A stretch of DNA of 64,000 bases, from the NCBI GenBank assembly GCA_951800645.1, contig CATOIK010000011.1:1-64000 (forward strand), written 5' to 3'. The stretch comes from an uncultured Eubacteriales bacterium. Lineage in GTDB: Bacteria > Bacillota > Clostridia > Lachnospirales > Lachnospiraceae. Positions within the stretch are counted from its first letter, which is position 1, and each line of letters begins with the position of its first letter. A model generated the notes under the pieces. It had not been told where the DNA came from and did no database searches. It was given only the letters and a program-made list of their open reading frames with translations. A program made the translations under genes and the position numbers. This document shows positions 40,738 through 51,369 of this stretch, piece after piece.

Positions 40738-43149
40738 TTAACTTCTCATCTCAGCGCCGTAAGCGTCTTTTAGTACAGCCAGAATCTTCTCAATCACTTC
40801 GTCGGTCATGGCGTCGGTTACATCCATTTCACCGGAAGCCAGGCCAATTTCAAAGGTCATACTCTTCTTGTCTGCTCCCAGCTTCTCGCTCTCAAAAATA
40901 TCGAACAGATCTACATGAGCCACCAAAGCGTCTGCTTTCTCAATAGTTTCGATGATGTCGCCGCATTCTACAGACTTCTTCACCACCATGGAAATATCCC
41001 GGCTGGTTTTTGCATAAGGAGATTCCTGGATATAGCGGATCTCAGATTTAAATACTGTCTTTAATACATCGTAATTCAGCTCAGCAATAAAGATCCTGGT
41101 ATCTGCCTTTTTATCCTTTGCAATCGCCAGAGAATCCACTACATCATACCGCAGCTGGCCGAAGGTGCCAATGAGCTTTCCCTGGCAGTAAATCTCTGCA
41201 GTTCTGCCGGGATGCAGATAGGGTACATCGCCTCTTTTGTAGGTAAACTTCAGGTCATTGTAAGCTGCAAAGTTCTCCAGCGTCTCCTTCATGGAGAAAA
41301 AGTCCTCTCCTGCTCCGCAGGAACCGATGCAGAGGGTCTTTACCTCATCTGGCGTCTCCGTAAGAGGCAGAGACTTGGGACAGTAAACATTGGCAATCTC
41401 AAAGAACCGCAGATCCTCATTGCCGTTCTTGATGTTGTTCTCCATGGCCTTTACCATAGACGGAGCCATAAAGGTCCGCATGATGCTTAAGTTCTCTGTA
41501 ATCGGATTTAAAATTTCAACTACATTCCGCTCCTTTGCATCCTGAGGAATCAAATACTGATCCAGCTCCGGCTTGGCTGTCATCGCGATGGTCTGAATCT
41601 CGTAATAGCCTTCCGTGCACAGGAAGTTTTTAACAGCCAGCTCCTTGCTCTGAGCGGCATTCAGTCCGCCGTTGGTAACCAGAGCCTCTTTTAAAAAGGT
41701 GGGAACCACATGGTCATAACCGTATTCCCGGATCACCTCTTCTGCAATATCCTGATAGGTTTCAATATCCTCTCTGTAGCGGGGAACCGTCAGGGTCAGC
41801 ACATGGCCGTTTAACTCTACGCCGAAGGCCAGGTTCTTTAAAATCCGGACCATTTCTTCTTCCGGAACCTCAATGCCCAGCACATAATTGACCTTTCCAG
41901 TCTCCACCTGAATTACCCGGTTTTCTCTGGATGCGCCGGCACTCACATCAAAGCTGGTGGAGCTTACCTTTGCCACGCCCAAGGTCTGCACCAGATTCAG
42001 TGCTCTTGCCATACCGCACTCTACGGAATACTCATCGATGCCTTTCTCATAGCGGGCTGCCGCATCCGAACGAAGTCCCAGGCCTCTGGAGGTCTTTCTT
42101 ACATTGTCCTTCATAAACTTGGCGGACTCAAACAGCACCTCTTTGGTGTTTCCGGTAATCTCGCTGTTTAAACCGCCCATAACGCCGGCCAGGCCTACTG
42201 CCTTTACCTTATCGCAGATCAGCAGGTTATTGGAATTCAGAACCCGGTTCTTTTCATCCAAAGTAACCAGCTCCTCTCCCTCCTTCGCCCGTCTTACCAC
42301 AATGGATGAGCCCTCCAGCGTGTTTAAATCGAAGGCGTGCATCGGCTGTCCGATTTCCACCAATACATAGTTGGTAATGTCCACCATGGCGCTGATGGCG
42401 TTGTGTCCTACAGCGATCAGGCGGCGCTTCATCCACAGGGGAGACTCCTTCTCCTGCACATCGTAAATATAATGGCCTAAATACCGGGGGCAAAGGTCCT
42501 GAGCCTCTACGGTAATGCTGATGTCCGGATTCACTGTGCCGTCACAGGTATAGGTCATATCAGGAGCCTTCAGCTCTTTGCCCAGGAATGCAGCCACCTC
42601 TCTTGCAATACCCAGCACAGACTGGCAGTCCGGACGGTTTGCAGTGATGGAAATGTCAAACACATAGTCGTCCAGGCCCAGATAGGTCTTAATATCCTGT
42701 CCTACAGGCGCATCCTCGTCCAGAATCATAATGCCGTCTACACCGGCAGTCTTGTACCACTCCGGATCCAGTCCCAGCTCTCCGCCGGAACAGAGCATGC
42801 CGTAGGAAATCATGTCCTTCATTTTCCGGGGGGCAATCTCCAGGCCATTGGGCAGCTTTGCCCCTACCAGGCAGGCCGGAACCTTGGCGCCTTTAAATAC
42901 ATTGTCTGCACCAGTCAGAATCAAATGGTCGCTCCCTTTCTCTCCGCAGTCAATATGGCAGATGTAAAGGTGCGTTCCCTCATACTTTTCAATAGAGGTA
43001 ACCTCTCCCACATAGATGCCTTCCATGTTCTCGCCCAGATACTCTACGCCCTCTACCTCCAGACCGGCGGAAAACAGCTTTTCCTCCAGCTGCCTGGGGC
43101 TGATGTCAATGTCCACATATTCTTTTAACCAGCTAAGTAATACTTTCAT
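40738..43149 (-). CDS. pheT: Phenylalanine-tRNA ligase beta subunit
   Basis: 803 aa; MKVLLSWLKEYVDID, B3/B4 and B5 domains, FDX-ACB C-terminus. Confidence 0.97.
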   Translation of the reverse strand: MKVLLSWLKEYVDIDISPRQLEEKLFSAGLEVEGVEYLGENMEGIYVGEVTSIEKYEGTHLYICHIDCGEKGSDHLILTGADNVFKGAKVPACLVGAKLPNGLEIAPRKMKDMISYGMLCSGGELGLDPEWYKTAGVDGIMILDEDAPVGQDIKTYLGLDDYVFDISITANRPDCQSVLGIAREVAAFLGKELKAPDMTYTCDGTVNPDISITVEAQDLCPRYLGHYIYDVQEKESPLWMKRRLIAVGHNAISAMVDITNYVLVEIGQPMHAFDLNTLEGSSIVVRRAKEGEELVTLDEKNRVLNSNNLLICDKVKAVGLAGVMGGLNSEITGNTKEVLFESAKFMKDNVRKTSRGLGLRSDAAARYEKGIDEYSVECGMARALNLVQTLGVAKVSSTSFDVSAGASRENRVIQVETGKVNYVLGIEVPEEEMVRILKNLAFGVELNGHVLTLTVPRYREDIETYQDIAEEVIREYGYDHVVPTFLKEALVTNGGLNAAQSKELAVKNFLCTEGYYEIQTIAMTAKPELDQYLIPQDAKERNVVEILNPITENLSIMRTFMAPSMVKAMENNIKNGNEDLRFFEIANVYCPKSLPLTETPDEVKTLCIGSCGAGEDFFSMKETLENFAAYNDLKFTYKRGDVPYLHPGRTAEIYCQGKLIGTFGQLRYDVVDSLAIAKDKKADTRIFIAELNYDVLKTVFKSEIRYIQESPYAKTSRDISMVVKKSVECGDIIETIEKADALVAHVDLFDIFESEKLGADKKSMTFEIGLASGEMDVTDAMTDEVIEKILAVLKDAYGAEMRS

Positions 43150-43163
43150 GGTTCTACCTCCAA

Positions 43164-44186
43164 TTATGCTTTGAACTGCTTTAAGAATTCCACATCGTTT
43201 TCAAACAGCTTGCCCATATGGTTGATGCCGTATTTCAGCATTGCGATCCGCTCGATGCCGATACCGAAAGCCAGGCCGGAATACTCATCAGAATCGATGC
43301 CGCAGTTTTCCAGTACCTTTTTATTAACAATGCCGCCGCCTAATACCTCAATCCAGCCGGTGCCCTTGCACAGAGAACAGCCTTTGCCTCCGCACTTAAA
43401 GCAGCTTACATCCACCTCAACAGACGGCTCCGTAAAGGGGAAGTAGGACGGACGAAGTCTGGTCTTTACTTCATCGGAAAACAGCTTCTTAACAAAGGAA
43501 TCCAGCATTCCCTGCAGGTCACAGAGGGTAATATGCTTATCCACCACCAGGCCCTCTAACTGGCTGAACATAGGAGAATGGGTTGCATCAGAATCGGAAC
43601 GGAATACCTTTCCGGGAACCAGCACCTTAATCGGCGGCTTTTTGCTGTCCATTACCCGAATCTGGCCCGGTGAGGTGTGGGTCCGCAGCAGCAGATCTTC
43701 TGTCAGCCAGAAAGTATCCTGCATGTCTCTGGAAGGATGGTCCTTTAACACATTCAGTCTGGTAAAGTTGTGGTCGTCGTCCTCAATTTCCGGGCCTTCA
43801 AAAATCTCAAAGCCCATGCCTGCAAATACGCTTATCATCTCCTGCTTTACAGCGGTTAAAGGATGCAGGTTTCCAGCCGGACGAATCTTAACCGGAACGG
43901 TTACATCGATAGTCTCGTCCTGATACTTCTGCTGCAGAGCGTTAGCCTCAATCTCTTCCCGCTTTGCGTCGTACTGCTCCTGTACCCAGGTCTTTACTTC
44001 GTTGACAAACTGGCCGTAAGCCTTTTTCTCCTCATTGGGAACGGATTTGATCCCGCTCATAAGCTTCTGAACCTCGCCGGTTTTGCTGAGGTATTTTTTC
44101 CACAGCTCTGCAAGCTCCGCTTCCGACTTAACAGCTTCTAAGTCAGCCACAAAGGCGTTTTTCAATTCTTCTGCATGAAATGCCAT
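43164..44186 (-). CDS. pheS: Phenylalanine-tRNA ligase alpha subunit
   Basis: 340 aa; [52 protein letters not shown]. Confidence 0.97.
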   Translation of the reverse strand: MAFHAEELKNAFVADLEAVKSEAELAELWKKYLSKTGEVQKLMSGIKSVPNEEKKAYGQFVNEVKTWVQEQYDAKREEIEANALQQKYQDETIDVTVPVKIRPAGNLHPLTAVKQEMISVFAGMGFEIFEGPEIEDDDHNFTRLNVLKDHPSRDMQDTFWLTEDLLLRTHTSPGQIRVMDSKKPPIKVLVPGKVFRSDSDATHSPMFSQLEGLVVDKHITLCDLQGMLDSFVKKLFSDEVKTRLRPSYFPFTEPSVEVDVSCFKCGGKGCSLCKGTGWIEVLGGGIVNKKVLENCGIDSDEYSGLAFGIGIERIAMLKYGINHMGKLFENDVEFLKQFKA

Positions 44187-44230
44187 GTTCTTACTCTCCT
44201 TATATAGTTTTGTTGGAATTTCTGATTCAC

Positions 44231-44256
44231 AGGGCGAACTTTCCTATTAAATAAAA
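44231..44256. repeat. Degenerate fragment of the 120-nt repeat (last hairpin only)
   Basis: AGGGCGAACTTTCCTATTAAATAAAA vs AGGGCGAACTTTCCTATGAAATAAAG at 63708. Confidence 0.6.
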
Positions 44257-44530
44257 AAGTCCCTCTGCAAACGCCGAAGCGCTGCAAAGGGACGATTAAA
44301 CTTTAACCGCGGTACCACCCAGCTTCCTGCCGGTAATCCGACAGACTCTCAATATGCGTAACGGGCACAATCCGTCGCAGCTTACTACTCCGTTTCCGGC
44401 TTTGGGCTGCGCAGCTCCTGTGGGAAATTCATGCATCTGTCTGAACTGAAAGAGGCTTACAGCCGGTGACCCCTTCTCTCTGGCAGAAAACAGCGCACTA
44501 CTTTGCACATTCATTGCCTTTGTCATTTCT
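44250..44530 (-). promoter_or_regulatory. T-box leader of pheST
   Basis: Minus strand AAGCTGGGTGGTACCGCGGTTAA, then terminator GTCCCTTTGCAGCGCTTCGGCGTTTGCAGAGGGACTTTTTT. Confidence 0.92.
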
Positions 44531-44610
44531 TAACGAAATCTAACTCATATTGTAGTCACGGAACCCAAAAAAGTCAAGCCCTTTTTCCAAAGCCTCCCAA
44601 AGCATGGGGC

Positions 44611-45630
44611 CTACTGCCGCCCTGCCGCCACAATCTTTTCAATGATGTCTACATACTCTCCGCAGAACTCATTGTAAACCGGGGTTACTGCCTCCTGGAA
44701 CCGGGCTTTCTCTGCAGCTCCCAGTTCAATTACCACGCAGCCTTCTCTCCGGACCCTGTCCTCCACCTCCTGAGAACGACTGGCCCACAGGCTCCGTTCA
44801 TACCGGGCTGACGCCTGCGCACACTCCCGGATAATAGCCTGATCCTCTGCAGACAGTTTCTCCCAGGTAGCCTGTGATACCAACTGTACCTCCGGAACCC
44901 TGGAGTGCTCATCTGTAGTAAAGAACTTTGCCACCTGATAATGGTTCATGGAATCATAGGAGGGCCAGTTATTTTCAGCTCCATCAATGATACCTGTCTG
45001 AAGGGCCGAGTACACCTCACCATACTCCAGGGCCACCGGCTCTCCGCCCAGAGCCTTTACCATCCCTTTCATCATGGCTGAATCCTGAACCCGGATCCGC
45101 ATGCCTTTAATATCCTCCAGCTGCTCAATAGCTTTGGTGGAGCTGTAAAAGCTTCTGGCTCCTGCATCGTACCAGGACAAGGCCACCAGCTTGCTTCCGT
45201 CAAAGGACTGTAAAAATTCATCTCCGATTTCTCCCTCCAATACCTTCCACATATGATCAGAGCCAGTGTAAAGATAGGGCAGCTGAAGCACATTCAGCTT
45301 GGGAATCTGATCTGCCAGCGCGGATAAGGACACACGGGCAAAATCCAGGCCGCCAAACTGAAGCTGCTCTATCACATTCCGCTCTGCCCCCATGACACCG
45401 TCTGTCTTTACCTGAATCAGAATCCGTCCGTCGGTACGCTCCTTTACCAGTTCTGCAAACCAGTATGCCCCCTGGGAGGTTGGATAATCCTCCGGCTGGT
45501 TTTCCGCATAGGTCAGCACAAACTCCGGCCCGTTTTCCCCATCAGAACCGGTTCCAGATGCCTCGCAGCCATATACCCCAAGGCCAAGCACTGCCGCAGC
45601 AGCCATTGCTGCCATCATCTTTCTTTTCAC
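44611..45630 (-). CDS. TRAP transporter substrate-binding protein (DctP family), second copy
   Basis: 339 aa; lipobox GLGVYGCEAS, FVLTYAENQPEDYPTSQGAYWFAELV, IDGAENNWPSY. Confidence 0.92.
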   Translation of the reverse strand: MKRKMMAAMAAAAVLGLGVYGCEASGTGSDGENGPEFVLTYAENQPEDYPTSQGAYWFAELVKERTDGRILIQVKTDGVMGAERNVIEQLQFGGLDFARVSLSALADQIPKLNVLQLPYLYTGSDHMWKVLEGEIGDEFLQSFDGSKLVALSWYDAGARSFYSSTKAIEQLEDIKGMRIRVQDSAMMKGMVKALGGEPVALEYGEVYSALQTGIIDGAENNWPSYDSMNHYQVAKFFTTDEHSRVPEVQLVSQATWEKLSAEDQAIIRECAQASARYERSLWASRSQEVEDRVRREGCVVIELGAAEKARFQEAVTPVYNEFCGEYVDIIEKIVAAGRQ

Positions 45631-45677
45631 GATTGTTCCCCTTCCATCATATCAAGCACACAATATCATCAAATGCA

Positions 45678-45713
45678 AAACAGGCACTGACCTATTTAAG
45701 TCAATGCCTGTTT
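45678..45713 (-). terminator. Terminator-like hairpin between dctM and the second dctP
   Basis: Minus strand AAACAGGCATTGACTTAAATAGGTCAGTGCCTGTTTT. Confidence 0.7.
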
Positions 45714-45765
45714 ATCATATCCTATTTTTCGCTATCCTGCAAGTCTCTGCCCACAGACTAAGCCA

Positions 45766-47061
45766 TTATGAACCAAGCAGAGTGGGAAGGCCCATACTGA
45801 TTGCCGGAATAAAGGTGATCAGCAGCAGGGTGATGATCATGCACAGGTAGAATGGCAGGGTTGCCTTTACCACCTTCTCCATCGGCTCCTTGGCAACTGC
45901 AGAACCAATAAACAGAACTGCGCCTACCGGAGGAGTCAGAAGGCCGATACCACAGTTTAAGATTACCATGATACCAAACTGAATCGGATCGATGCCGATA
46001 GAAGTTGCAATCGGCAGAAGGATCGGAGTTGCAATCAGGATGATGGGAGCCATATCCATAATACAGCCCAGAACCAGCAGGATCACATTCAGCATCAGAG
46101 CCAGAATGATCGGGTTAGAGGTCATGCCGGTGATAGCGTTTGCAGCCAGCTCCGGAACATGAAGCCTGGTCAGGCAGTAACCGAAAATGGAGGAGGTTGC
46201 AATCAGGATCAGCACGATGGACAAGGTGTCCACGCAGTCGTCCAGCACTCTCCAAACGCCTTTCCAGTCAAGACCCTTGTAGATGAATACGCTGACAAGC
46301 AGGCTGTAGATAACAGCAACTGCTGCAGACTCAGTAGCAGTGAACACACCGCCTACTACGCCAAATACTACGATCAGAACAGCAGCCAAAGCCCAGAAAG
46401 AAACGCTCAGCTGTTTCAACAGATTCTTAATGCTGAAGGATTCCCCCTTGGGATAGTTGCGCTTCACGGAGATTATGTAGGAACCAATCATCAGGGAAGC
46501 TGCTAACAGTGCACCCGGAATGTAACCAGCCAGGAAAAGGCTGCCTACGGAAATGCCGCCTGCAGTGGTAGCATAAATAACCATGTTATGGCTGGGCGGA
46601 ACCAGCAGACCCTCACAAGAGGAGGTGATGGTTACAGCCGTAGAGAAATCAGCGTCATAACCCTGATCCACCATCATCGGGATCAGAATGGAGCCTAAGG
46701 AAGCAGTATCTGCAGATGCAGAACCGGAAATACCGCCGAAGAAGTAGGATGCTACGATATTAACCATAGCCATACCACCTCGCATCCAGCCTACACAGGA
46801 GTTAGCCAGAGCAATCAGCTTTTCAGAAATACCGCCGGAGCCCATCAGACACCCCATGGTGATAAAGAACGGAACTGCCATCAGGCTGAAGGAGCTGATG
46901 CCTTTTACCATCTGCTGGCAGATCGTAGTCAGCGGAAGTCCCTGGCTTAACAGGCAAAGTACGGAAGAAAGGGCTACTGCGTATGCAATCGGGAATCGCA
47001 GAAATACCATTACGAAGAAACTAATCAATAAGATGGCAATGGCCATTGTCTCAACGCTCAT
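45766..47061 (-). CDS. TRAP transporter large permease subunit (DctM)
   Basis: 431 aa; 12-TM pattern, GGISGSASADTASLGSILIPMM. Confidence 0.95.
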   Translation of the reverse strand: MSVETMAIAILLISFFVMVFLRFPIAYAVALSSVLCLLSQGLPLTTICQQMVKGISSFSLMAVPFFITMGCLMGSGGISEKLIALANSCVGWMRGGMAMVNIVASYFFGGISGSASADTASLGSILIPMMVDQGYDADFSTAVTITSSCEGLLVPPSHNMVIYATTAGGISVGSLFLAGYIPGALLAASLMIGSYIISVKRNYPKGESFSIKNLLKQLSVSFWALAAVLIVVFGVVGGVFTATESAAVAVIYSLLVSVFIYKGLDWKGVWRVLDDCVDTLSIVLILIATSSIFGYCLTRLHVPELAANAITGMTSNPIILALMLNVILLVLGCIMDMAPIILIATPILLPIATSIGIDPIQFGIMVILNCGIGLLTPPVGAVLFIGSAVAKEPMEKVVKATLPFYLCMIITLLLITFIPAISMGLPTLLGS

Positions 47062-47064
47062 AGT

Positions 47065-47586
47065 TTACACTCCCTCCTTTTCAAATAATTCCTTTACATG
47101 ATTGTAAAGAGCCTCTAACTCAAAGATCAGCATAGCCACACCAGCCAGAGGAACCGGGAAATACATCCAGAATCGGGATACGCCAGGCATACTTACATAA
47201 GTCCCCTTAGAACCAATACCGGAAGCATACTTCCAGCCAACTACAATCATGATAACAGCCAGAACCAGTACTGCCACATCGGCTAATACATCCAGAAATT
47301 TCACTAATTTTTTCGGTAAATACGGATCAAATGCAGTCATGCGGATATGCGCATTTCTGCGGATAGCCAGAGCGGCAGAAAGCACTGCCATGTAAGACAT
47401 ACAGGTCAGTACCACTTCTTCACTCCATGCCGGATCCGGAATAAACGGAATATAACGTCCTGCTACAGCCATGCTGGTAATCAGAATATCTGTAATCAAG
47501 AGCATCTTACAGATAAACATTACAACCTTGTAGGTTATGTCGTACGCAGGTTTGATCTTATCAATCTTTTCAAAAAGTGCTGACAT
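47065..47586 (-). CDS. TRAP transporter small permease (DctQ)
   Basis: 173 aa; 4-TM protein with AWSEEVVLTCMSYMAVLSAALAIRRNAHIRM. Confidence 0.93.
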   Translation of the reverse strand: MSALFEKIDKIKPAYDITYKVVMFICKMLLITDILITSMAVAGRYIPFIPDPAWSEEVVLTCMSYMAVLSAALAIRRNAHIRMTAFDPYLPKKLVKFLDVLADVAVLVLAVIMIVVGWKYASGIGSKGTYVSMPGVSRFWMYFPVPLAGVAMLIFELEALYNHVKELFEKEGV

Positions 47587-47603
47587 AATTAGTCCTCCTT
47601 AAA

Positions 47604-47640
47604 AAGCGGGCACAGATCAGGTAATCCTAGGTCCGTGCCC
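47604..47640 (-). terminator. Intra-operon terminator/attenuator-like hairpin between dctP and dctQ
   Basis: Minus strand GGGCACGGACCTAGGATTACCTGATCTGTGCCCGCTTTTT. Confidence 0.7.
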
Positions 47641-47683
47641 TTCTTTTCAAACCTTAACTCATTGTAATTGTTTCACAGATGGA

Positions 47684-48805
47684 TTATTTCATATCCAGAA
47701 TCTGCTGATACAGGTCAGCCTGATCAGAGGTATTTTCCTCGATAACAGCCTTACAAGCCTCCTGCCACGGAGCCTGATCCTCAACCTCAACTACGGTTAC
47801 GCCGTCAGCCTTCAGCTGCTCCAGAACCTCGTCCTCTTTGTTCTGAGAGTTAGCGCGATTGTTTGCAGAAGCGAACTCACCAGCTTCCATGATGATAGCC
47901 TGCTGATCCTCGGTCAGCTTATCCCAAGCCTCGTCGGTGATGATAACCTGAACAGCGCCCAGGGTGTGGCCATCCAGTAACAGATGGGGAGCAACCTCCG
48001 GGAATGCGTTGGAGTAGTAGTTAGCGATCGGCTGCTCAGCAGCGTCAACTACACCAGTCTGCAGTGCGGAATACAGCTCGTTCATAGCAACTACAGTTGC
48101 GTTAGCGCCCAGACCAGCAACCATACCAGTCATAACCGGGTCGTTGGAAACACGGATCTTTAAGCCTGCCAGATCCTCTAAGCCAGCTGCCGGCTCCTTG
48201 AAGAAGAAGTGACGGAAGCCTTCCTCACCATACCACAGACCTCTTACGCCCAGGCCTAAGCCAACCGGCTCGGTCAGGAACTCATCTGCCAGATCGCTGG
48301 TAGCGAAGTTCCAGAAATGGTTGCGGTTAGCGAAGGTGTACGGGATGGAAAGAAGCAGGGACTTCTTAGCGCCGTAGCTGTTCAGTGCGAATGCAGAGAT
48401 ACGGGACATGTCGATGGTGCCGCCGCCGCCCAGCATGGTATCCAGAACATCGTTCTCAGAACCAAGAACACCGCTGGCCTGAACATCGATGGTGATCTTG
48501 CCATCAGACAGCTCTGCAACTTTTTCCTTGAAGTCGTTAGCCATCTGGCCAACAATGGTATCTAACGGGTTTACCTCTGCATATACCAGAGTAACCTCCG
48601 GCATATTAGCGGTGTCGTATTTGCCGGTTGCCTCAGCTGCTGCCTCGGTCTCTTCCTCAGCTGCTGCATCAGTCTCAGCCGGAGCCTCAGTTGCTGCCGG
48701 TGCTGCTGTGGTCTCCGGAGCCTCCGGGGTTTTTAAGCCGCAGCCAGCTAAAGAACCAGCTACCATTGCTGCACACAGTGCTGCACTTACCATTCTTTTT
48801 TTCAT
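47684..48805 (-). CDS. TRAP transporter substrate-binding protein (DctP family), first copy
   Basis: MKKRMVSAALCAAMVAGSLAGCG lipoprotein, Ala/Glu/Thr linker, DctP domain; start MKKRM at 48805 preferred. Confidence 0.93.
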   Translation of the reverse strand: MKKRMVSAALCAAMVAGSLAGCGLKTPEAPETTAAPAATEAPAETDAAAEEETEAAAEATGKYDTANMPEVTLVYAEVNPLDTIVGQMANDFKEKVAELSDGKITIDVQASGVLGSENDVLDTMLGGGGTIDMSRISAFALNSYGAKKSLLLSIPYTFANRNHFWNFATSDLADEFLTEPVGLGLGVRGLWYGEEGFRHFFFKEPAAGLEDLAGLKIRVSNDPVMTGMVAGLGANATVVAMNELYSALQTGVVDAAEQPIANYYSNAFPEVAPHLLLDGHTLGAVQVIITDEAWDKLTEDQQAIIMEAGEFASANNRANSQNKEDEVLEQLKADGVTVVEVEDQAPWQEACKAVIEENTSDQADLYQQILDMK

Positions 48806-48967
48806 GATACTTTTTTCCTCCTTAAAAGTGTTTTTAGCCTGCACGCTTTACTCAGCGTCTTTATGCTGTCTTTATAATAATATAATATTTCAAAAATAGA
48901 AAGGGTAAATTTTTGTGAATCATAGTATAATTTTACCCTATCTTAATTTTCTCTTTATACAAAACAT

Positions 48968-49004
48968 ACAGCGTCTGTCTGCAAGACACAGAATCAGGCG
49001 CTGT
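48968..49004 (-). terminator. Terminator-like hairpin after the response regulator gene
   Basis: ACAGCGTCTG...CAGGCGCTGT inverted repeat followed by T-containing sequence. Confidence 0.45.
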
Positions 49005-49011
49005 AATGTCT

Positions 49012-49854
49012 TTATTTCTTAAACATTTCCTGCCGGTACTCGCTGGGACTTAATCCAGTGATCCGTTTGAATACCTTGGCAAAATAGTTGGCGTCGCTGT
49101 AACCTACGGCCCGCCCCACATCCTTTACATTAAAGGTAAGCTGAGCCAGCAGCTTTTTGGCCTCGTTTACCCGGTACTCTGTCAGATAGGAGGTAAAATT
49201 CTGTCCGAAGCACTGCTTGAACAGCTTGCAGAAATAAGCCTCCGAATAGTTCATCTGCCGGGACATCTCCTGCATGGAAAGATCCTCCATGTACTGTTTC
49301 CGGATGCACTCGTCAATCAGCTCCATTACATGGGAAAGTCTGGCTGCCTCTGTCTGGCCGTTCTCGTTCTCCGGTTCCTCCGGTTCTGTCAGGCCGGCTC
49401 CAACCGCCTCACTATGACCATGGGCAACTCTTTCCGGCTGGCCAGACTCTTTCCTGGAAATCCGCTCCTCCGTAATCCGCATGGCTTCTTCCAGCACCAG
49501 CATCAGTTCCCGTTCTTCGTAAGGCTTTAGCAGATAGTCCAACGCCCGCACAGTAATGGCCTTTTTGGCGTAGGAAAACTCATCGAAGGCTGTAAGGAAA
49601 ATAATGCAGCAGTCCTTATCTGTCTCCCGGATTTTCTCCGCAGCCCCGATTCCGTTGATGCCCGGCATCTCAATGTCCAGAATGGCAATCTGAATCTGCT
49701 TTTCCCTGTGTATTCGGATGGCCTCTCTGCCATTTTCCGCCTGGTAAATCTCGCACTGTTCTCCCAGCCGGGCTTTCAAGATCTTACAGAGCACCGCCCG
49801 TTCAATCATCTCATCATCTGCAATCAGCAGACGATAGATTCTGTCATCCTTCAT
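49012..49854 (-). CDS. Response regulator with AraC-type output (YesN-like)
   Basis: 280 aa; LLIADDEMIERAVLCKIL, AILDIEMPGINGI, AraC HTH at C-terminus. Confidence 0.95.
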   Translation of the reverse strand: MKDDRIYRLLIADDEMIERAVLCKILKARLGEQCEIYQAENGREAIRIHREKQIQIAILDIEMPGINGIGAAEKIRETDKDCCIIFLTAFDEFSYAKKAITVRALDYLLKPYEERELMLVLEEAMRITEERISRKESGQPERVAHGHSEAVGAGLTEPEEPENENGQTEAARLSHVMELIDECIRKQYMEDLSMQEMSRQMNYSEAYFCKLFKQCFGQNFTSYLTEYRVNEAKKLLAQLTFNVKDVGRAVGYSDANYFAKVFKRITGLSPSEYRQEMFKK

Positions 49855-51340
49855 CGTCCTTTACCTCCTGCGGGATCATCATCTGCACCACGGTTCCGCA
49901 GCCGGCCCGGCTGTAAATCCGCATATCTCCGTCTTCGTATAAAATGTGAATCCGCTTGTAAATATTGCCCAGGCCGATGCCCACCTTTCCGGTGCGGCGG
50001 TCCTTTAAGGCTTCTTCCAGTTTCACTCTCTGTTCTTCTTCCATGCCCAGTCCCGTGTCTGCCACAGAAATCACCACCCGGTTATCCTTCTGCCAGATTT
50101 TCAAGTGGAGCCGTCCCCCCTGCTCTTTTTTGGACAGGCCGTGAATGACTGCGTTTTCCACCAGCGGCTGCAGGGTAAAGGCAGGAATAATGACCTTGGA
50201 TCCGTCTGCCTGAATATCGCTGTCGTACTGAATCCGGTGGCCAAACCGCATCTGCTGAATGTAGACATAATCCTGCACCACCTTCAGTTCCTGCTCCAGA
50301 GGCACAAATTGCTCCGAGGTCTTTAAATTGTAGCGGAACAGATTGCTCATACTGGTAATCATCTTTTCCGTAGTCTGGGCGTCCTCCAGATTTGCCATAC
50401 AGCCGATCATGTTTAAGGTATTAAACAGGAAATGGGGATTTATCTGGCTTTTTAAAAGCTCCAGCTGGGCAGAATCCAGCCGTTTTTCCATCTCCACCCG
50501 CTCCATTTCCTCCCGATGAAGCAGCTCGCTCATCTCATTTTTTTCTTTCAGGGTGTTTATGTAGCCTTCTGTGGCGCGCTTCATCTTGTTATAAGAAGTA
50601 ACCAGCTCTCCAAGCTCATCCCGGTTGGGAATGGCTAAATCCTCCTCAGAAAAATCGTTCTGGGCAATCTTTCTGGAAGACTGTGCCAGACGAATCACCG
50701 GATTTAACAGGGTTCCCAGAAGGATCCGGGTCAGATAGATGGCGGCAATCATCATCATTCCGGAAAACAGCACAATCATATAGGGCATCCGCTCAAAGAC
50801 AGGCACCTGGCTCTGGTAGGTGTTGTTTCCCTCTGCCAAGGTTACCTGCATCAGCCTTCTGGCATAATCCTGCAGATAGCTCTGCATATCATAAACCCGG
50901 TAAAGATCCTTGATAAATTCCATATCGCTGGCAGAGCGGGTAAGCAGCTGATCCCGTGCTTTGCTGTAGTTCTCGTAGCCGTTTTTCACATTCCAGGTTC
51001 TGGCGTAACGCTCCTCCCCAATCTGTACATAATCAAAGGGCAGGGAGCGCAGGCACCGCTCCGTCCGGACACAGGACAGCACATACTCCTCTTTCAGCTC
51101 CTTAGTCCGCTCTCTCACATAGGATTCAAAGGCCCGCACCTCCAGATCCAGGGCCTCCTGGAAATCATTGCAGCGGGCATTGCTGTCTAAAATCTCATTA
51201 AAGTTTCCCAGAGAGAAATCCATTACCTGGATGCTGAAGACAGCGGAAACAGCCATGATCAAAATGACCATGGCTGTGTAAAGACCAAATTTCTGTTTCA
51301 GGTTAATGGATAACCATACATTTCGTATGCGCTGGTACAT
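49844..51340 (-). CDS. Sensor histidine kinase (YesM-like)
   Basis: 498 aa; HAMP, LLKSQINPHFLFNTLNMIGCMA (His_kinase), ATPase domain. Confidence 0.95.
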   Translation of the reverse strand: MYQRIRNVWLSINLKQKFGLYTAMVILIMAVSAVFSIQVMDFSLGNFNEILDSNARCNDFQEALDLEVRAFESYVRERTKELKEEYVLSCVRTERCLRSLPFDYVQIGEERYARTWNVKNGYENYSKARDQLLTRSASDMEFIKDLYRVYDMQSYLQDYARRLMQVTLAEGNNTYQSQVPVFERMPYMIVLFSGMMMIAAIYLTRILLGTLLNPVIRLAQSSRKIAQNDFSEEDLAIPNRDELGELVTSYNKMKRATEGYINTLKEKNEMSELLHREEMERVEMEKRLDSAQLELLKSQINPHFLFNTLNMIGCMANLEDAQTTEKMITSMSNLFRYNLKTSEQFVPLEQELKVVQDYVYIQQMRFGHRIQYDSDIQADGSKVIIPAFTLQPLVENAVIHGLSKKEQGGRLHLKIWQKDNRVVISVADTGLGMEEEQRVKLEEALKDRRTGKVGIGLGNIYKRIHILYEDGDMRIYSRAGCGTVVQMMIPQEVKDDEG

Positions 51341-51369
51341 AGAAATTTCTCCGGGTTCAGGTTCTTCGT

